Positions 32,498-40,468 of a stretch of 64,000 nt of DNA are shown piece by piece. A model generated the notes under the pieces. It ran no database searches. It saw only the letters and a list, made by a program, of their open reading frames with translations, and had not been told where the DNA came from. Position 1 is the stretch's first letter. Every line of letters starts with the position of its first letter. Where the stretch lies: NCBI RefSeq assembly GCF_005771675.1, contig NZ_VAJM01000003.1, positions 248,001-312,000 of the forward strand, written 5' to 3'. Position numbers and translations under genes: made by a program. This stretch comes from Hymenobacter jeollabukensis. Its GTDB lineage: Bacteria > Bacteroidota > Bacteroidia > Cytophagales > Hymenobacteraceae.

Positions 32498-33190
32498 ATG
32501 GCTACCACCGATACGCCCGCCGCTGCGGCGGCTCCGAAGCCTAAACGCTACCGCGGCCAGTTGCCGCTGACCGAAACGCTGCTGGCCAGCCTCGCCCTCA
32601 CCGTGGCGCGGCACTGGCAGCAGGCCGAGCTGCCCGCGCTGCTTTGGCTCAGCAAAGCCGACCTGCTCGCCCAGGCCGAAGCCTACGAGCAGCACCGCAC
32701 CGCCGCCGACAACTCCGGGGATGAGCGCCCGCCCCAGGCTCGCCGCCTGCTGGCCCTCGACAAGGAGTTCGATGCGGCGCTGAAGCACGTGAAAAACTAC
32801 CTGAAGGAGGCCTACGACTGGGAAACGGCCCGCGGCTACCTGCCCGCCTTCGGCATCAGCACGGCGCGGTATACGCTGCCCCGGCGGCGCGTGGAGCGGG
32901 TGCAGGCGCTGGCGAAGCTGCTGGAAAGCCTGGCCGCGCACGGCCTGGCCGACCGCAAATACGGCAGCACCTACTGGCAGCCCCGCTACGCGGAATACGC
33001 CGCCCTGGTGCAGCTCAGCCTCGATTCGGCGGGGCAGCGCAGCGGCAAGGTGCGCACGAAGGTGCTGGGGGAGCGGCAGCTGCGCCAGGCCTTGCGGGCC
33101 CTCATCCACCACATCAAGGCCAACTACCCCACCACGCACAACGCCCAGCTGCGCGTCTTTGGCTTTCAGAAGGAGAGTTACGACGGGTAG
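32498..33190 (+). CDS. hypothetical protein, 230 aa
   Basis: Not recognised. A helical soluble protein with an Ala/Pro-rich N-terminus and Lys/Arg-rich patches; motifs such as LDKEFDAALKHVKNYLKEAYDWETARGY and the C-terminal RALIHHIKANYPTTHN suggest a helical bundle (read here in pieces, the first starting at about residue 87). No signal or membrane segment. Probably a conserved hypothetical of this lineage. Confidence 0.7.
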   Translation: MATTDTPAAAAAPKPKRYRGQLPLTETLLASLALTVARHWQQAELPALLWLSKADLLAQAEAYEQHRTAADNSGDERPPQARRLLALDKEFDAALKHVKNYLKEAYDWETARGYLPAFGISTARYTLPRRRVERVQALAKLLESLAAHGLADRKYGSTYWQPRYAEYAALVQLSLDSAGQRSGKVRTKVLGERQLRQALRALIHHIKANYPTTHNAQLRVFGFQKESYDG

Positions 33191-33296
33191 CGGCCCGGCG
33201 TCTGGCAGCTGACTTGGGGCGGACCGTGCGTTGGCCGGCCCCGAAACCGGTTACATTCGGGCGCCGCTGACCCCCGACCCGCACCCCGCCTCCCCC

Positions 33297-33728
33297 ATGC
33301 CCGCGCCCGACCCGCTCCGCTTCACCAACGCCGCCGCCACGGTGCAGCCCGACCCCGAGGGCTTCGCGCTGATGCGTTGGCAGCCCGGCCCGCACACCCT
33401 GGCCGACTACCAGGAGGCTATGAACGCGCTGCTGCGCATCATCCGCGCGCTGGGCACGGGCAAGGCGCTGGTGGATAACCGGTGGGTCGACTCCATCACG
33501 GTGGAAGAGCAGCAGTGGGTAATGACGCACTGGCTGCCGCGGGCCGTGGTGCAGGGCAATTACCGCTACGCGGCCCTGCTGAGCCGGCCCGAGCTGCTGG
33601 CCTGGCTGGGCAGCGTCGATCAGCAGCTGCTCGGCTGGCCCCAGGCGCCCACCTACGTCGCCTTCGACGAGGAAGCAGCGGCCCGGCGGTGGCTGCGGCA
33701 GCAAGTCGTGGTCGGCTCGCACATCTGA
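33297..33728 (+). CDS. hypothetical protein, STAS/SpoIIAA-like fold possible, 143 aa
   Basis: No family assigned with certainty. The pattern GFALMRWQPGPHTLADYQEA, LGTGKALVDNRW, then a late PTYVAFDEEAAARRWLR resembles Bacteroidota proteins with a SpoIIAA-like/STAS alpha-beta fold, where a short helix ends each strand. No signal peptide. The ATG at 33297 follows a weak TACATTCG box at 33252. The neighbours are unrelated small genes. Confidence 0.65.
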   Translation: MPAPDPLRFTNAAATVQPDPEGFALMRWQPGPHTLADYQEAMNALLRIIRALGTGKALVDNRWVDSITVEEQQWVMTHWLPRAVVQGNYRYAALLSRPELLAWLGSVDQQLLGWPQAPTYVAFDEEAAARRWLRQQVVVGSHI

Positions 33729-33843
33729 GGCAGCCCGGCCGGGCCCGGGCACAACCTTCCGGCCCGCGCCTGCGAATAACAGAGTCCCGACCAGCGCCTT
33801 GGCCCTAAGGCGGCGCGGTGCTGGCCCCTTACTCCGTACGGCT

Positions 33844-34251
33844 ATGGGCAAGAAGCACAAGAAGAGCAAGAAGCAGGACAGCGTGTCGGACAGCCTGCTC
33901 GACGCCACGGCCCTCTCCATCAAGAAGTACCGCAAGGTCACCGATGAAATTGCCAAGCTCAGCCCCCTGCAGAAGCTGGTGGGCGGGCTGGCGGTGGTGG
34001 CAGCGGGCTACTACTACCTCAAAAACCTGCAGCACTCGGACGATTGGCGCGACTCGCCGGTGGCCGGGCTGCTGCCGCTGCCCTGGCGACCCGCGCCCCG
34101 GCACCAGGCAACTTACCGGGAAGCCGACATCGAAGATGCCGACGCCGAGCCCGTGCCCCCGCCGCGCCCGCACAAGGCTCACAAAGCACATAAGCCGGAG
34201 AAGCACGCCCACGACTTCGGCAAAAAAGCCGCCAGTCCCGACGACGAATAG
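33844..34251 (+). CDS. small Lys-rich protein with one membrane helix, 135 aa
   Basis: A highly basic N-terminus (GKKHKKSKKQD) and a helical region lead into a hydrophobic segment (LVGGLAVVAAGYYYL, about residues 44-58) and then an acidic/His/Lys-rich C-terminal tail (PHKAHKAHKPEKHAHDF). The layout matches the smaller protein at 34548, suggesting paralogues. Probably membrane-associated; function unknown. Confidence 0.65.
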   Translation: MGKKHKKSKKQDSVSDSLLDATALSIKKYRKVTDEIAKLSPLQKLVGGLAVVAAGYYYLKNLQHSDDWRDSPVAGLLPLPWRPAPRHQATYREADIEDADAEPVPPPRPHKAHKAHKPEKHAHDFGKKAASPDDE

Positions 34252-34264
34252 CGCAGCTGCAACA

Positions 34265-34396
34265 GTAGAGACGCGACCCATCGCGTCTCGTCGTTGGACG
34301 GTTGGCGTTGAATGGCTGGCGTTGAACGGTTGGCGTTGAACGGCACACCTGTAACAACTTCAGCAACGATTGAGACGCGATGGGTCGCGTCTCTAC
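34265..34396. repeat. 132-bp element with perfect 25-bp terminal inverted repeats
   Basis: Left end GTAGAGACGCGACCC-ATCGCGTCTC (34265-34289), right end its exact complement (34372-34396). Each end is itself a hairpin (GAGACGCGA/TCGCGTCTC). Inside are three tandem 14-bp units GGTTGGCGTTGAAT, GGCTGGCGTTGAAC, GGTTGGCGTTGAAC (34300-34341). It has the form of a MITE and separates two similar small genes. Confidence 0.85.
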
Positions 34397-34547
34397 GTCA
34401 ACGGGTGGGTGGGCCACTGCCGGGCTTGCGGCTCGGCAGTGGTGTTAAGAATGAGCATGGCGGCAACCTTCCGCCGGGCAGTTGCGCATACTCCCTGTTC
34501 GGCCCACGCCACCGGGGCTCCTCTTTCCACATTCAAGCACTTGCGTC

Positions 34548-34781
34548 ATGACGAAGAAAAAAACCAAGGCCGCGAAGAAGAACAAGTCCCTGCTCAGCGG
34601 CGCCGCCAAGTCGCTGCGGAAGCTGAGCACGACCAAGAAAGTGGTGGGCGGCTCGGCCCTGTTGGCCCTGGGCCTGGGCTACCTGGCGCAGCGCCGGGGC
34701 CTCTTCAGCGCCCTCATCGGCGGCGACACCGACGCCAACACGGGCGAAAGCCTGAGCTCCATGGAAGGCGCCCGCCTGTAA
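34548..34781 (+). CDS. small Lys-rich protein with one membrane helix, 77 aa
   Basis: Starts TKKKTKAAKKNKSLLSGAAK, then LRKLSTTKKVVGGSALLALGLGYLAQ containing one hydrophobic helix (about residues 34-47), and ends in an acidic/Ser tail. It resembles a shortened version of the protein at 33844 (Lys-rich start, KxVGGxAxLA helix). The ATG at 34548 gives the compact form. Function unknown. A terminator lies 57 bp after the stop. Confidence 0.65.
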   Translation: MTKKKTKAAKKNKSLLSGAAKSLRKLSTTKKVVGGSALLALGLGYLAQRRGLFSALIGGDTDANTGESLSSMEGARL

Positions 34782-34837
34782 GAACGAGCCGGCGGCTAGC
34801 GGCTTTCCTGCTACCCGCCGCCTGCCGCGCCCGGCAA

Positions 34838-34884
34838 AAACAGCCCGCGACTGATGCCCCGCCCGCGTCGGCCGCGGGCTGTTT
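34838..34884 (+). terminator. rho-independent terminator
   Basis: Arms AACAGCCCGCG and CGCGGGCTGTT with a long loop, ending TTTG. Confidence 0.7.
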
Positions 34885-35058
34885 GTTGACGCGTTTTTGG
34901 CGGGCGGCATCGGCTTTTTTGCCCGCGGACCATCGGTAGCGCCGTCGGGCCGGGGTCGATTGGGCGGCGGAAAGACTGATTTGCTATAAAAAGTTCAGTC
35001 TTTCCGAATAAAATTCGCTGGAACTGATCCTTTTAGGGTAGTTCGTAGTTACAGGCAT

Positions 35059-35274
35059 ATGTCAACTCCCAACAGACGCCCCCGTGGGGCAAAAGCCGCC
35101 GAACCGGCCCCGATGGTTACCCTCTCGCACGCCGAGCACATGGAGAAGCTCCAGGCACGCGAACAGGGCAAAACCGTGATGTACAAGCAGGACGCTTGGG
35201 GCCACATCGAAACCCGGTTTGTCCGTACCCAGAACGTAAAAGCCTGGGAAGCCAAAGGATTTGTGGTGCGTTAG
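35059..35274 (+). CDS. small conserved hypothetical protein, 71 aa
   Basis: A basic N-terminus (STPNRRPRGAK) is followed by a compact domain: VTLSHAEHMEKLQAREQGKT, YKQDAWGHIETRFVRTQNVK, AWEAKGFVVR. No signal or membrane segment. A strong hairpin terminator follows within 35 bp, supporting a real, independently transcribed gene. Family not recognised. Confidence 0.6.
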   Translation: MSTPNRRPRGAKAAEPAPMVTLSHAEHMEKLQAREQGKTVMYKQDAWGHIETRFVRTQNVKAWEAKGFVVR

Positions 35275-35305
35275 CCGCCACGCTATACCGACTTGCACTA
35301 GTTGT

Positions 35306-35334
35306 AATTGCCCAGGGCCTTGCTCTGGGCAATT
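35306..35334. terminator. hairpin between convergent genes
   Basis: AATTGCCCAGGGC / GCTCTGGGCAATT with a CTT-type loop, followed by TGTTT on the plus strand; the minus-strand gene ends at 35350, so it may serve both. Confidence 0.8.
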
Positions 35335-35349
35335 GTGTTTGGGACCCGC

Positions 35350-35952
35350 CTACCGCGCCCGCGGCGGGCACTGCCGGGCCGGACAGGCCACCAACGCCCG
35401 GGCCGGCAAGCCGCCGGGCCCGTCGTCGAGGCTGAAGCGAACGGGCAGCGGCAGGTGGTAATAATCCGGCCGCAGCCGCGGGGCCACCACTTCGATGGGC
35501 GTTTCCTGGTCGATGGGAGTGCCGCCGTACTCCTGCTCGTAGTGCAGGTAGGGCGCGTCGGCGGTCGGCGCGGCGGAATCGTGGCGGCGCACGCGGTAGC
35601 CGATGTGCAGGCGCACCAACCCGGCGGGGCGCACCGTGGGCCGGGCGTACCAGGCGGGGCGCTGGGTTTCGCGCAGCTCCTCCAGCCAGCCCTCTGTGAA
35701 TTCGATGGTGTAGGCCCCGTAACGGATGCGGCGGGGCGTAACCAGCACGGTATCGAGCAGCACGCCGGCGGCCCGGGCTTCGGCGGCGCTGGCGCAGGAT
35801 AGTATTTGGGGCCCTTCTTCGTGCGTGAGGTGGCTGCCCATCACGGCCAGGGCGTAGAGCAGGCCGCCCAGCACGTTGTAGAGGCAGAAAATACCGAAGG
35901 GCAGGGCCAGAAACCACCACAGGGGCCGGCTGGATTCAGGAGCGTTGGACAT
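35350..35952 (-). CDS. hypothetical membrane-anchored protein, 200 aa
   Basis: One N-terminal transmembrane helix (WWFLALPFGIFCLYNVLGGL, about residues 11-35) is followed by a soluble beta-rich domain (LLDTVLVTPRRIRYGAYTIE, LVRLHIGYRVRRH, YEQEYGGTPI). No known family recognised. The ATG at 35952 is preferred over one five codons upstream. It stands alone. Confidence 0.6.
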   Translation of the reverse strand: MSNAPESSRPLWWFLALPFGIFCLYNVLGGLLYALAVMGSHLTHEEGPQILSCASAAEARAAGVLLDTVLVTPRRIRYGAYTIEFTEGWLEELRETQRPAWYARPTVRPAGLVRLHIGYRVRRHDSAAPTADAPYLHYEQEYGGTPIDQETPIEVVAPRLRPDYYHLPLPVRFSLDDGPGGLPARALVACPARQCPPRAR

Positions 35953-36050
35953 GGGCGCGGAAGGCAAAGTAAGATCTGGCCCAAAGGTGCCCGACCGGCC
36001 GGCGCCGGCGCTTGATAAATATCAATTTCCACCGCCGACGCCAGAAGCAC

Positions 36051-36084
36051 GAACCGCCCTCGCAACTTGCTGCGGGGGCGGTTC
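36051..36084. terminator. hairpin GAACCGCCC...GGGCGGTTC
   Basis: Arms GAACCGCCCTCGCA and TGCGGGGGCGGTTC around a 6-nt loop, between the reductase gene (ends 36177 on the minus strand) and the membrane protein gene. It probably ends the reductase transcript, although no strong T-run is seen. Confidence 0.6.
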
Positions 36085-36176
36085 GGCGTGTGAGTTGGAA
36101 GTGGCTTGCTGGGGGCTACGTCATAGGCAGAGCGTGGTAAAGAACACCGTCAGTTGAGAGGGAAGAACCGGGCTTA

Positions 36177-36731
36177 TCAGCCGCGTTTGGGCTCGTAGTG
36201 CTGCACCACGATGCCGCAGGCAAAGGCCTGGGCCCGCACCAGCGTCAGGGGCTGGGTGCCGCTCAGCTCGCCGAAGATGGGCAGCCCCCGCCCGATGGCC
36301 ACCGGGTTGACGAACAGGTGGTACTCGTCGATGAGGCCGTGGCGGATGAGGGCCGAGACGAACGTGGCCCCGCCGTAGGCAATGATGTCGCCCCCGGGCT
36401 GCTGCTTGAGCTGGTTGATTTCGGCCACCAGCTCGCCCTGGGCCAGCGCGGTGCCGGGCCACTCGGAGTGGGTGAGCGTGTGGGTGAAAACCACTTTCGG
36501 GGTGCCGTTCATCGTGGCGGCGCCTTCGGCCTCGGGGTGCGCGGCCCAGTGCGGAATGAAACCCTGCGCGAGCTTGCGCCCGAGCACGATGCAGTCGACG
36601 GGCGTGGTCAGGGCCGTGACGTAATCCTTCAGTTGGTCGTCCCAGGCGAAGGTCAGCCAGTCCATTTCGCCGTTGGGGCCCGCCATGAAGCCGTCGACGG
36701 TCATCTGCACCTGCAGCTTTAGTTTTCTCAT
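36177..36731 (-). CDS. dihydrofolate reductase-family protein (RibD C-terminal domain)
   Basis: 184 aa: LKLQVQMTVDGFMAGPNGEM at the N-terminus, DCIVLGRKLAQGF, and IIAYGGATFVSALIRHGLID with VNPVAIGRGLPIF are typical of the RibD C-terminal/DHFR-like reductase family (YyaP/YwjB-like). These proteins bind NADPH through the GGATF region; physiological substrates are mostly unknown. The VOC gene lies 54 bp upstream on the same strand, so the two may be cotranscribed. Confidence 0.9.
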   Translation of the reverse strand: MRKLKLQVQMTVDGFMAGPNGEMDWLTFAWDDQLKDYVTALTTPVDCIVLGRKLAQGFIPHWAAHPEAEGAATMNGTPKVVFTHTLTHSEWPGTALAQGELVAEINQLKQQPGGDIIAYGGATFVSALIRHGLIDEYHLFVNPVAIGRGLPIFGELSGTQPLTLVRAQAFACGIVVQHYEPKRG

Positions 36732-36785
36732 CGGAAGTAGTTGCTGGTTGTGCGGTGTACGCCGGTTAAGATAAGCCGCCGGCCG

Positions 36786-37226
36786 TTACGCCTGGGTTTC
36801 GGCCGGGGCGGCCGTCGCGGGCTGCTGCGCGAAGCTGGGGTCCATGTAGAGGATGTTCCAGAGGTGGCCGTCGAGGTCCTCGAAGTTGCGGGCGTACATG
36901 AACTCGGCGCCGTGCTCATCATCCGGCAGCGACTGGCCCCCGCCTCCCAGAGCCGCGTCGACAAGGCGGTCGACCTCGGCGCGGCTGTCGACCGAGAGGC
37001 AGATGATGGCTTCGTTGGCCTGGCGGGCGTCGGTAACGGCTTTGGGCGTGAACGTCTGGAAGAAGGCTTCCACCAACAGCATCACGTAGATATCGTCGCT
37101 GATGACCATGCAAGTGGCCTTTTCGTCGGTGAACTGCGGATTGAACTGGAAGCCAAGCCGGGTGAAAAACGCCACCGAAGCGTTCAGGTCGCGGACGGGC
37201 AGGTTGACAAAGATTTTAGTTGCCAT
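36786..37226 (-). CDS. VOC-family protein (glyoxalase/bleomycin-resistance-like)
   Basis: 146 aa with two beta-alpha-beta-beta-beta units: IFVNLPVRDLNASVAFFTRLGF begins unit 1, and EAIICLSVDSRAEVDRLVDA with YARNFEDLDGHLWNILYMD forms unit 2. Known members include glyoxalase I, extradiol dioxygenases and drug-binding proteins; this group (PhnB-like) has no firm substrate. A perfect -7 box lies 27 nt upstream. Followed on the same strand by the RibD-like reductase gene. Confidence 0.92.
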   Translation of the reverse strand: MATKIFVNLPVRDLNASVAFFTRLGFQFNPQFTDEKATCMVISDDIYVMLLVEAFFQTFTPKAVTDARQANEAIICLSVDSRAEVDRLVDAALGGGGQSLPDDEHGAEFMYARNFEDLDGHLWNILYMDPSFAQQPATAAPAETQA

Positions 37227-37252
37227 GGTCGTGAGGTTAAATGGTTACATGA

Positions 37253-37260
37253 CAAAAATA
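37253..37260 (-). promoter_or_regulatory. -7 box TATTTTTG of the VOC gene
   Basis: Perfect TAnnTTTG on the minus strand, 26 nt before the ATG at 37226. Confidence 0.65.
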
Positions 37261-37420
37261 CGGCGTCAATCAGCCCCAGGGGTAGGCTAAATGCGACAAC
37301 CTGCGGGGTGGATTGCGACAAAATTTTTAGCAATTCAGGATGTAGATTAGGGTTGATGAGCCGGCAGCCGGAGGGGCTGCTGCATCCGCGGTAGGAGGCG
37401 TAGATAGGGGATAAAAGAAC

Positions 37421-37500
37421 GTCATGCTGAGCTTGTCGAAGCATCTCTACCGCTTCGTTGCGTCGTTCGGTAGAGATGCTTCGACTGCGCTCCGCATGAC
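37421..37500. repeat. GTCATGCTGAGC inverted-repeat element, copy 1 (80 bp)
   Basis: Left arm GTCATGCTGAGCTTGTCGAA + GCATCTCTACCG; right arm CGGTAGAGATGCTTCGA + CTGCGCTCCGCATGAC. The arms pair over most of about 32 bp. A second, longer copy with perfect arms lies at 57050-57195. It ends 23 bp from the rlmF stop codon. Confidence 0.85.
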
Positions 37501-37523
37501 GGTCTTTTCCAGTGGCCTTGCGC

Positions 37524-38516
37524 TTAGAAGGCCGGCGCCGTCGGAGCCGCCGGCGCGGCCCAGCGCTTCTGCCGCCACTGCTGCCGCTCTTCGGCGCTCA
37601 AATACGTCCAGGCCACGAAGCGGCTCACCTTGTGGCCCTGCGTCATCGGCACGGTGCGCACCTCGATGGCGCCCAGCTTCTTCAGCGACTTGTAGAGGCC
37701 CGGCAGCGTGTCCTTCTTCGACACCAGCGTGGTAAACCAGTAGCAGTTGGGGCGCAGGTGGGCGCTTTCCTCGGCCATGCGCCAGAGGAAGGTAGCCTCG
37801 CCGCCGGGCGTCCACAGCTCGTGGGCCTGCCCGCCGAAGTTCAGCACCGGCACGGGCGCCCGGCCGGTGCCCAGGTTGCGCGCCTTGCGCTGGCTGGCCG
37901 CTTCCGCTTCGGCGGCCGAGGCGTGGAAGGGCGGGTTGCACAGGGTCAGGTCGAAGTGCTCGGAGGGCTTCACCACGCCGCTGAAGATGTCGGTAGCGTG
38001 GGGCTGCAGGCGGATATCGACCACGCCGCTGAGCGGGCGGTTGGCCGCCACAATCTGCCGGGCCACGCGCACGGCCAGCGGGTCGACCTCGGTGCCCACG
38101 AAGCGCCAGCCGTACTCGTGGTGGCCGATGATGGGGTAGATGCAGTTGGCGCCCACGCCCACGTCGAGCACCCGGATGCCCTTGCCGCGCGGCACCACGC
38201 CCGCGTTGTCGGCGGCCAGCAGGTCGGCCAGGTGGTGCAGGTAATCGGCGCGGCCGGGAATGGGCGGGGTGAGGTAGCCGGCGGGCAGGTCCCAGTTATC
38301 GATGCCGTAGAACTGCCGCAGCAGGGCCTGGTTGAGGGCTTTTACGGCGGCCGGGTTGGCAAAGTCGACGCTGGCCTCGCCGTGGACCGTCGTCACGAAG
38401 GGCGCCAGCGCGGGCGAAGTGGCGGTCAGCTGCGCGAAGTCGTAGCGGCCGCGGTGGCGGTTGCGCGGGTGCAGGCCGTCCTTGTCGGCAGGGGAGGGGG
38501 CAGAAGCAGGCAGCAT
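37524..38516 (-). CDS. rlmF: 23S rRNA (adenine1618-N6)-methyltransferase
   Basis: 330 aa, close to the length of E. coli RlmF. LHPRNRHRGRYDFAQL, FANPAAVKALNQALL, VLDVGVGANCIYPIIGHHEYGW (SAM site) and the adenine-N6 motif NPPF in DLTLCNPPFHAS are characteristic of the RlmF family. It methylates A1618 of 23S rRNA during ribosome assembly. The lysoplasmalogenase gene lies 76 bp upstream on the same strand. Confidence 0.95.
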   Translation of the reverse strand: MLPASAPSPADKDGLHPRNRHRGRYDFAQLTATSPALAPFVTTVHGEASVDFANPAAVKALNQALLRQFYGIDNWDLPAGYLTPPIPGRADYLHHLADLLAADNAGVVPRGKGIRVLDVGVGANCIYPIIGHHEYGWRFVGTEVDPLAVRVARQIVAANRPLSGVVDIRLQPHATDIFSGVVKPSEHFDLTLCNPPFHASAAEAEAASQRKARNLGTGRAPVPVLNFGGQAHELWTPGGEATFLWRMAEESAHLRPNCYWFTTLVSKKDTLPGLYKSLKKLGAIEVRTVPMTQGHKVSRFVAWTYLSAEERQQWRQKRWAAPAAPTAPAF

Positions 38517-38592
38517 AGGGCAGGCGCAAAAAAGGGAAGTGGTCGGCGACCCGCAAGCCGGGCTGCCGGATACAAAGCTAGCCAGCCCGCCG

Positions 38593-39300
38593 TCAGGCGC
38601 GGGCCCGGGCCGGAGCGGGCCGGGGCTCGGTCACGGTTTCGTGGAGCAACAACCCGCGCACGATGCTCAGCTGGGCAGCGCAGTAGGTCAGCATGATCCA
38701 GAAACCGGCCAGCGGCAGCGGCGCGAGAAACTTGTTTAGGGCCAGCACGGAGTCGGATACCAGAAACAGCGCCGCCCCGGCCGTCACCCACCAGGCGCTG
38801 CGGGCGGTGGTGCGCCCGGTGCGGGCCAGCGCGCCGAGCACCATCAGCACCAGCACGGCCGCGTACAGCAGCACCGGCAGCCGCAGCGGGCCCAGGTGCG
38901 GATATAGGGCGGTGAGCAGCAGCACGCCCGCGCCCACCACCGGCGCCGCCAGCCACCAGTGCTGCCCCGTAGTGCGGGCCGGACCGCCCCATTGGTGGCG
39001 GCGGTAGGCCCACAGGTAGCCCAGGTGCGCCCCCAGAAACGCGAGCAGCCCGCCGATGAAAAACAGCGGCTGCCGGTCCGACTGAAACAGCAGCAGCACG
39101 TCGCCGAGCCAGGACAGGGCCAGGGCGGCCAGCACCGCCGGGGCCGGTCGCGGGGCCGCCTGCTGGTAATACAGGCCCAGACTGAGCAGCAGCAGCGGTT
39201 TGCAGGCGTAGTGCAGGGCGGGCGGCAGCGCGGGTACGAGCATGGCCAGCAGCTCGCCGGCGGTGGCCAGCACGAACAGAAACAGGAAGGCGTTTTTCAT
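38593..39300 (-). CDS. lysoplasmalogenase (YhhN/TMEM86 family)
   Basis: 235 aa with about eight transmembrane helices. HYACKPLLLLSLGLYY, SWLGDVLLLF, FFIGGLLAFLGAHLGYLWAY and LFLVSDSVLALNKF, with acidic residues inside helices, are the YhhN signature. Members hydrolyse the vinyl ether bond of lysoplasmalogens in the membrane; bacterial substrates may differ. A basic, Ala/Pro-rich C-terminal tail follows the last helix. Confidence 0.9.
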   Translation of the reverse strand: MKNAFLFLFVLATAGELLAMLVPALPPALHYACKPLLLLSLGLYYQQAAPRPAPAVLAALALSWLGDVLLLFQSDRQPLFFIGGLLAFLGAHLGYLWAYRRHQWGGPARTTGQHWWLAAPVVGAGVLLLTALYPHLGPLRLPVLLYAAVLVLMVLGALARTGRTTARSAWWVTAGAALFLVSDSVLALNKFLAPLPLAGFWIMLTYCAAQLSIVRGLLLHETVTEPRPAPARARA

Positions 39301-39333
39301 CGGGGCGGGAGCAGAAGCCTAAGGAAGCAAAAA

Positions 39334-39368
39334 GCGGCTCACGCCCGCCAGCTGCCGGCATGAGCCGC
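39334..39368 (-). terminator. hairpin GCGGCTCA...TGAGCCGC
   Basis: On the minus strand it lies just after the DUF922-like gene (stop at 39397); the T-rich side reads TTTTTGC after the stem. Confidence 0.65.
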
Positions 39369-39396
39369 CGTTTCGTCGGCGCCAGACTGGCCCGGT

Positions 39397-40254
39397 TCAG
39401 ACCTTGATCTTGATGCTGATCTGCTTGCCGGCGTAGGGCTGCAGGGCGCGCAGCTCCTGGTCGATGCGGGTGCGCCAGGCGGCCGTCCGGCTGCGGTCGG
39501 CGTACGCCTCGCTGTCGTACTGATCCTGCAGCGTCTGGCACTCCGTCATTACTTTCTGGTACAGCGCGTCCTGCTGGCGGGCCAGCTCCCGGGTGTCGGG
39601 CGTCTGCTCCTGAAACAGCTTGGTGAGGCGGCGGGCGTACACCTCGCTGATGTCGAAATGAATCTGCTCGTGGGCCAAGGTCTGCTCCGCGTCGCGGGTG
39701 CCCTTGAAGTAGGAGTTCTGGCAGTCGAAGTAAGTTTCCACGCTCAACTGCACCGCGCCGGTGTAGAGGCGGCCGGCGTAGTGGTAGCGGATGCCGCTGT
39801 TGGTGGCCGCTTCGAAGGGGCGGTTGGCCGGGCTGCCCTTGAAGTCGGCGCGGCGCAGGGGGCGCAGTGGGTGCCACAGCAGCTCCTTCTCGTAGGGCGT
39901 CACGTCGGCCACGCGCAGGGCCCGGGCACGGATGCGGTGGCAGGTGCTGCCCAAGGGGCTGGGCGGGCGGTGCTCGTCGATGCGCAGCACGTTGGCCCCG
40001 AGCTGCCGGGCCCGCGCACTGGCCAGCGCCACCACGGTTTCGTACTCGCAGTCGACGCTCAGGCCCGCGTCCTTGATCTGAATGGTGCCCAGCTCCTGCG
40101 CCGGGGCGTCGAAGGGCTCGGTTTCTTTCACCACCACAAAGCCCTCCTGTTCGGGCAAAGGCGGGGTGGCGGGGGCGGTGGTTTTCACCACGACGCTCGG
40201 GGCGCAGGCCGGCAGGCTCAGCGCCAGCCAGACAACGGCGGCAAGGCGTTTCAT
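39397..40254 (-). CDS. DUF922-like lipoprotein, putative zincin
   Basis: 285 aa with a lipoprotein signal (SLPAC, Cys17). After a domain of about 100 residues with VVKETEPFDAPAQELG comes a DUF922-like region: RRADFKGSPANRPFEAAT, then H195-E196-Q-I-H199-F-D201 (LAHEQIHFDI), a HExxH-type zinc motif, and a C-terminal helix with LQDQYDSEAYADRSRTAAWR. A probable envelope metallopeptidase; activity is inferred only. A second protein of this type is encoded at 61246-62415. Confidence 0.75.
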   Translation of the reverse strand: MKRLAAVVWLALSLPACAPSVVVKTTAPATPPLPEQEGFVVVKETEPFDAPAQELGTIQIKDAGLSVDCEYETVVALASARARQLGANVLRIDEHRPPSPLGSTCHRIRARALRVADVTPYEKELLWHPLRPLRRADFKGSPANRPFEAATNSGIRYHYAGRLYTGAVQLSVETYFDCQNSYFKGTRDAEQTLAHEQIHFDISEVYARRLTKLFQEQTPDTRELARQQDALYQKVMTECQTLQDQYDSEAYADRSRTAAWRTRIDQELRALQPYAGKQISIKIKV

Positions 40255-40411
40255 CGAAGTATAAGTGAAGACAGCGGGTCCGCACGGAGTAGCTGAAATC
40301 AGCCCGCAAGGCCCCAGGTTAGGGTGGAATATCCCCGCAAAGTTCGCACAAAACGCCCGGCTACCCGCGCCGTGCGCGGGGTTGGCGGCCCCAGGGCCTC
40401 GCCACGAAGCG

Positions 40412-40446
40412 CGAAAGGGCTGCCCCACGCCGGGGCAGCCCTTTCG
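40412..40446 (-). terminator. terminator of the GH64 gene
   Basis: Perfect stem CGAAAGGGCTGCCCC / GGGGCAGCCCTTTCG around ACGCC-type loop, 23 bp after the stop at 40469 on the minus strand. Confidence 0.7.
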
Positions 40447-40468
40447 AACTGCTAATTGCCGCGGCGGC

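Noticed and set aside
34300-34341. CRISPR-like tandem repeat
   Set aside because: Three adjacent 14-bp units without spacers, enclosed by terminal inverted repeats; a MITE-like element explains it better.
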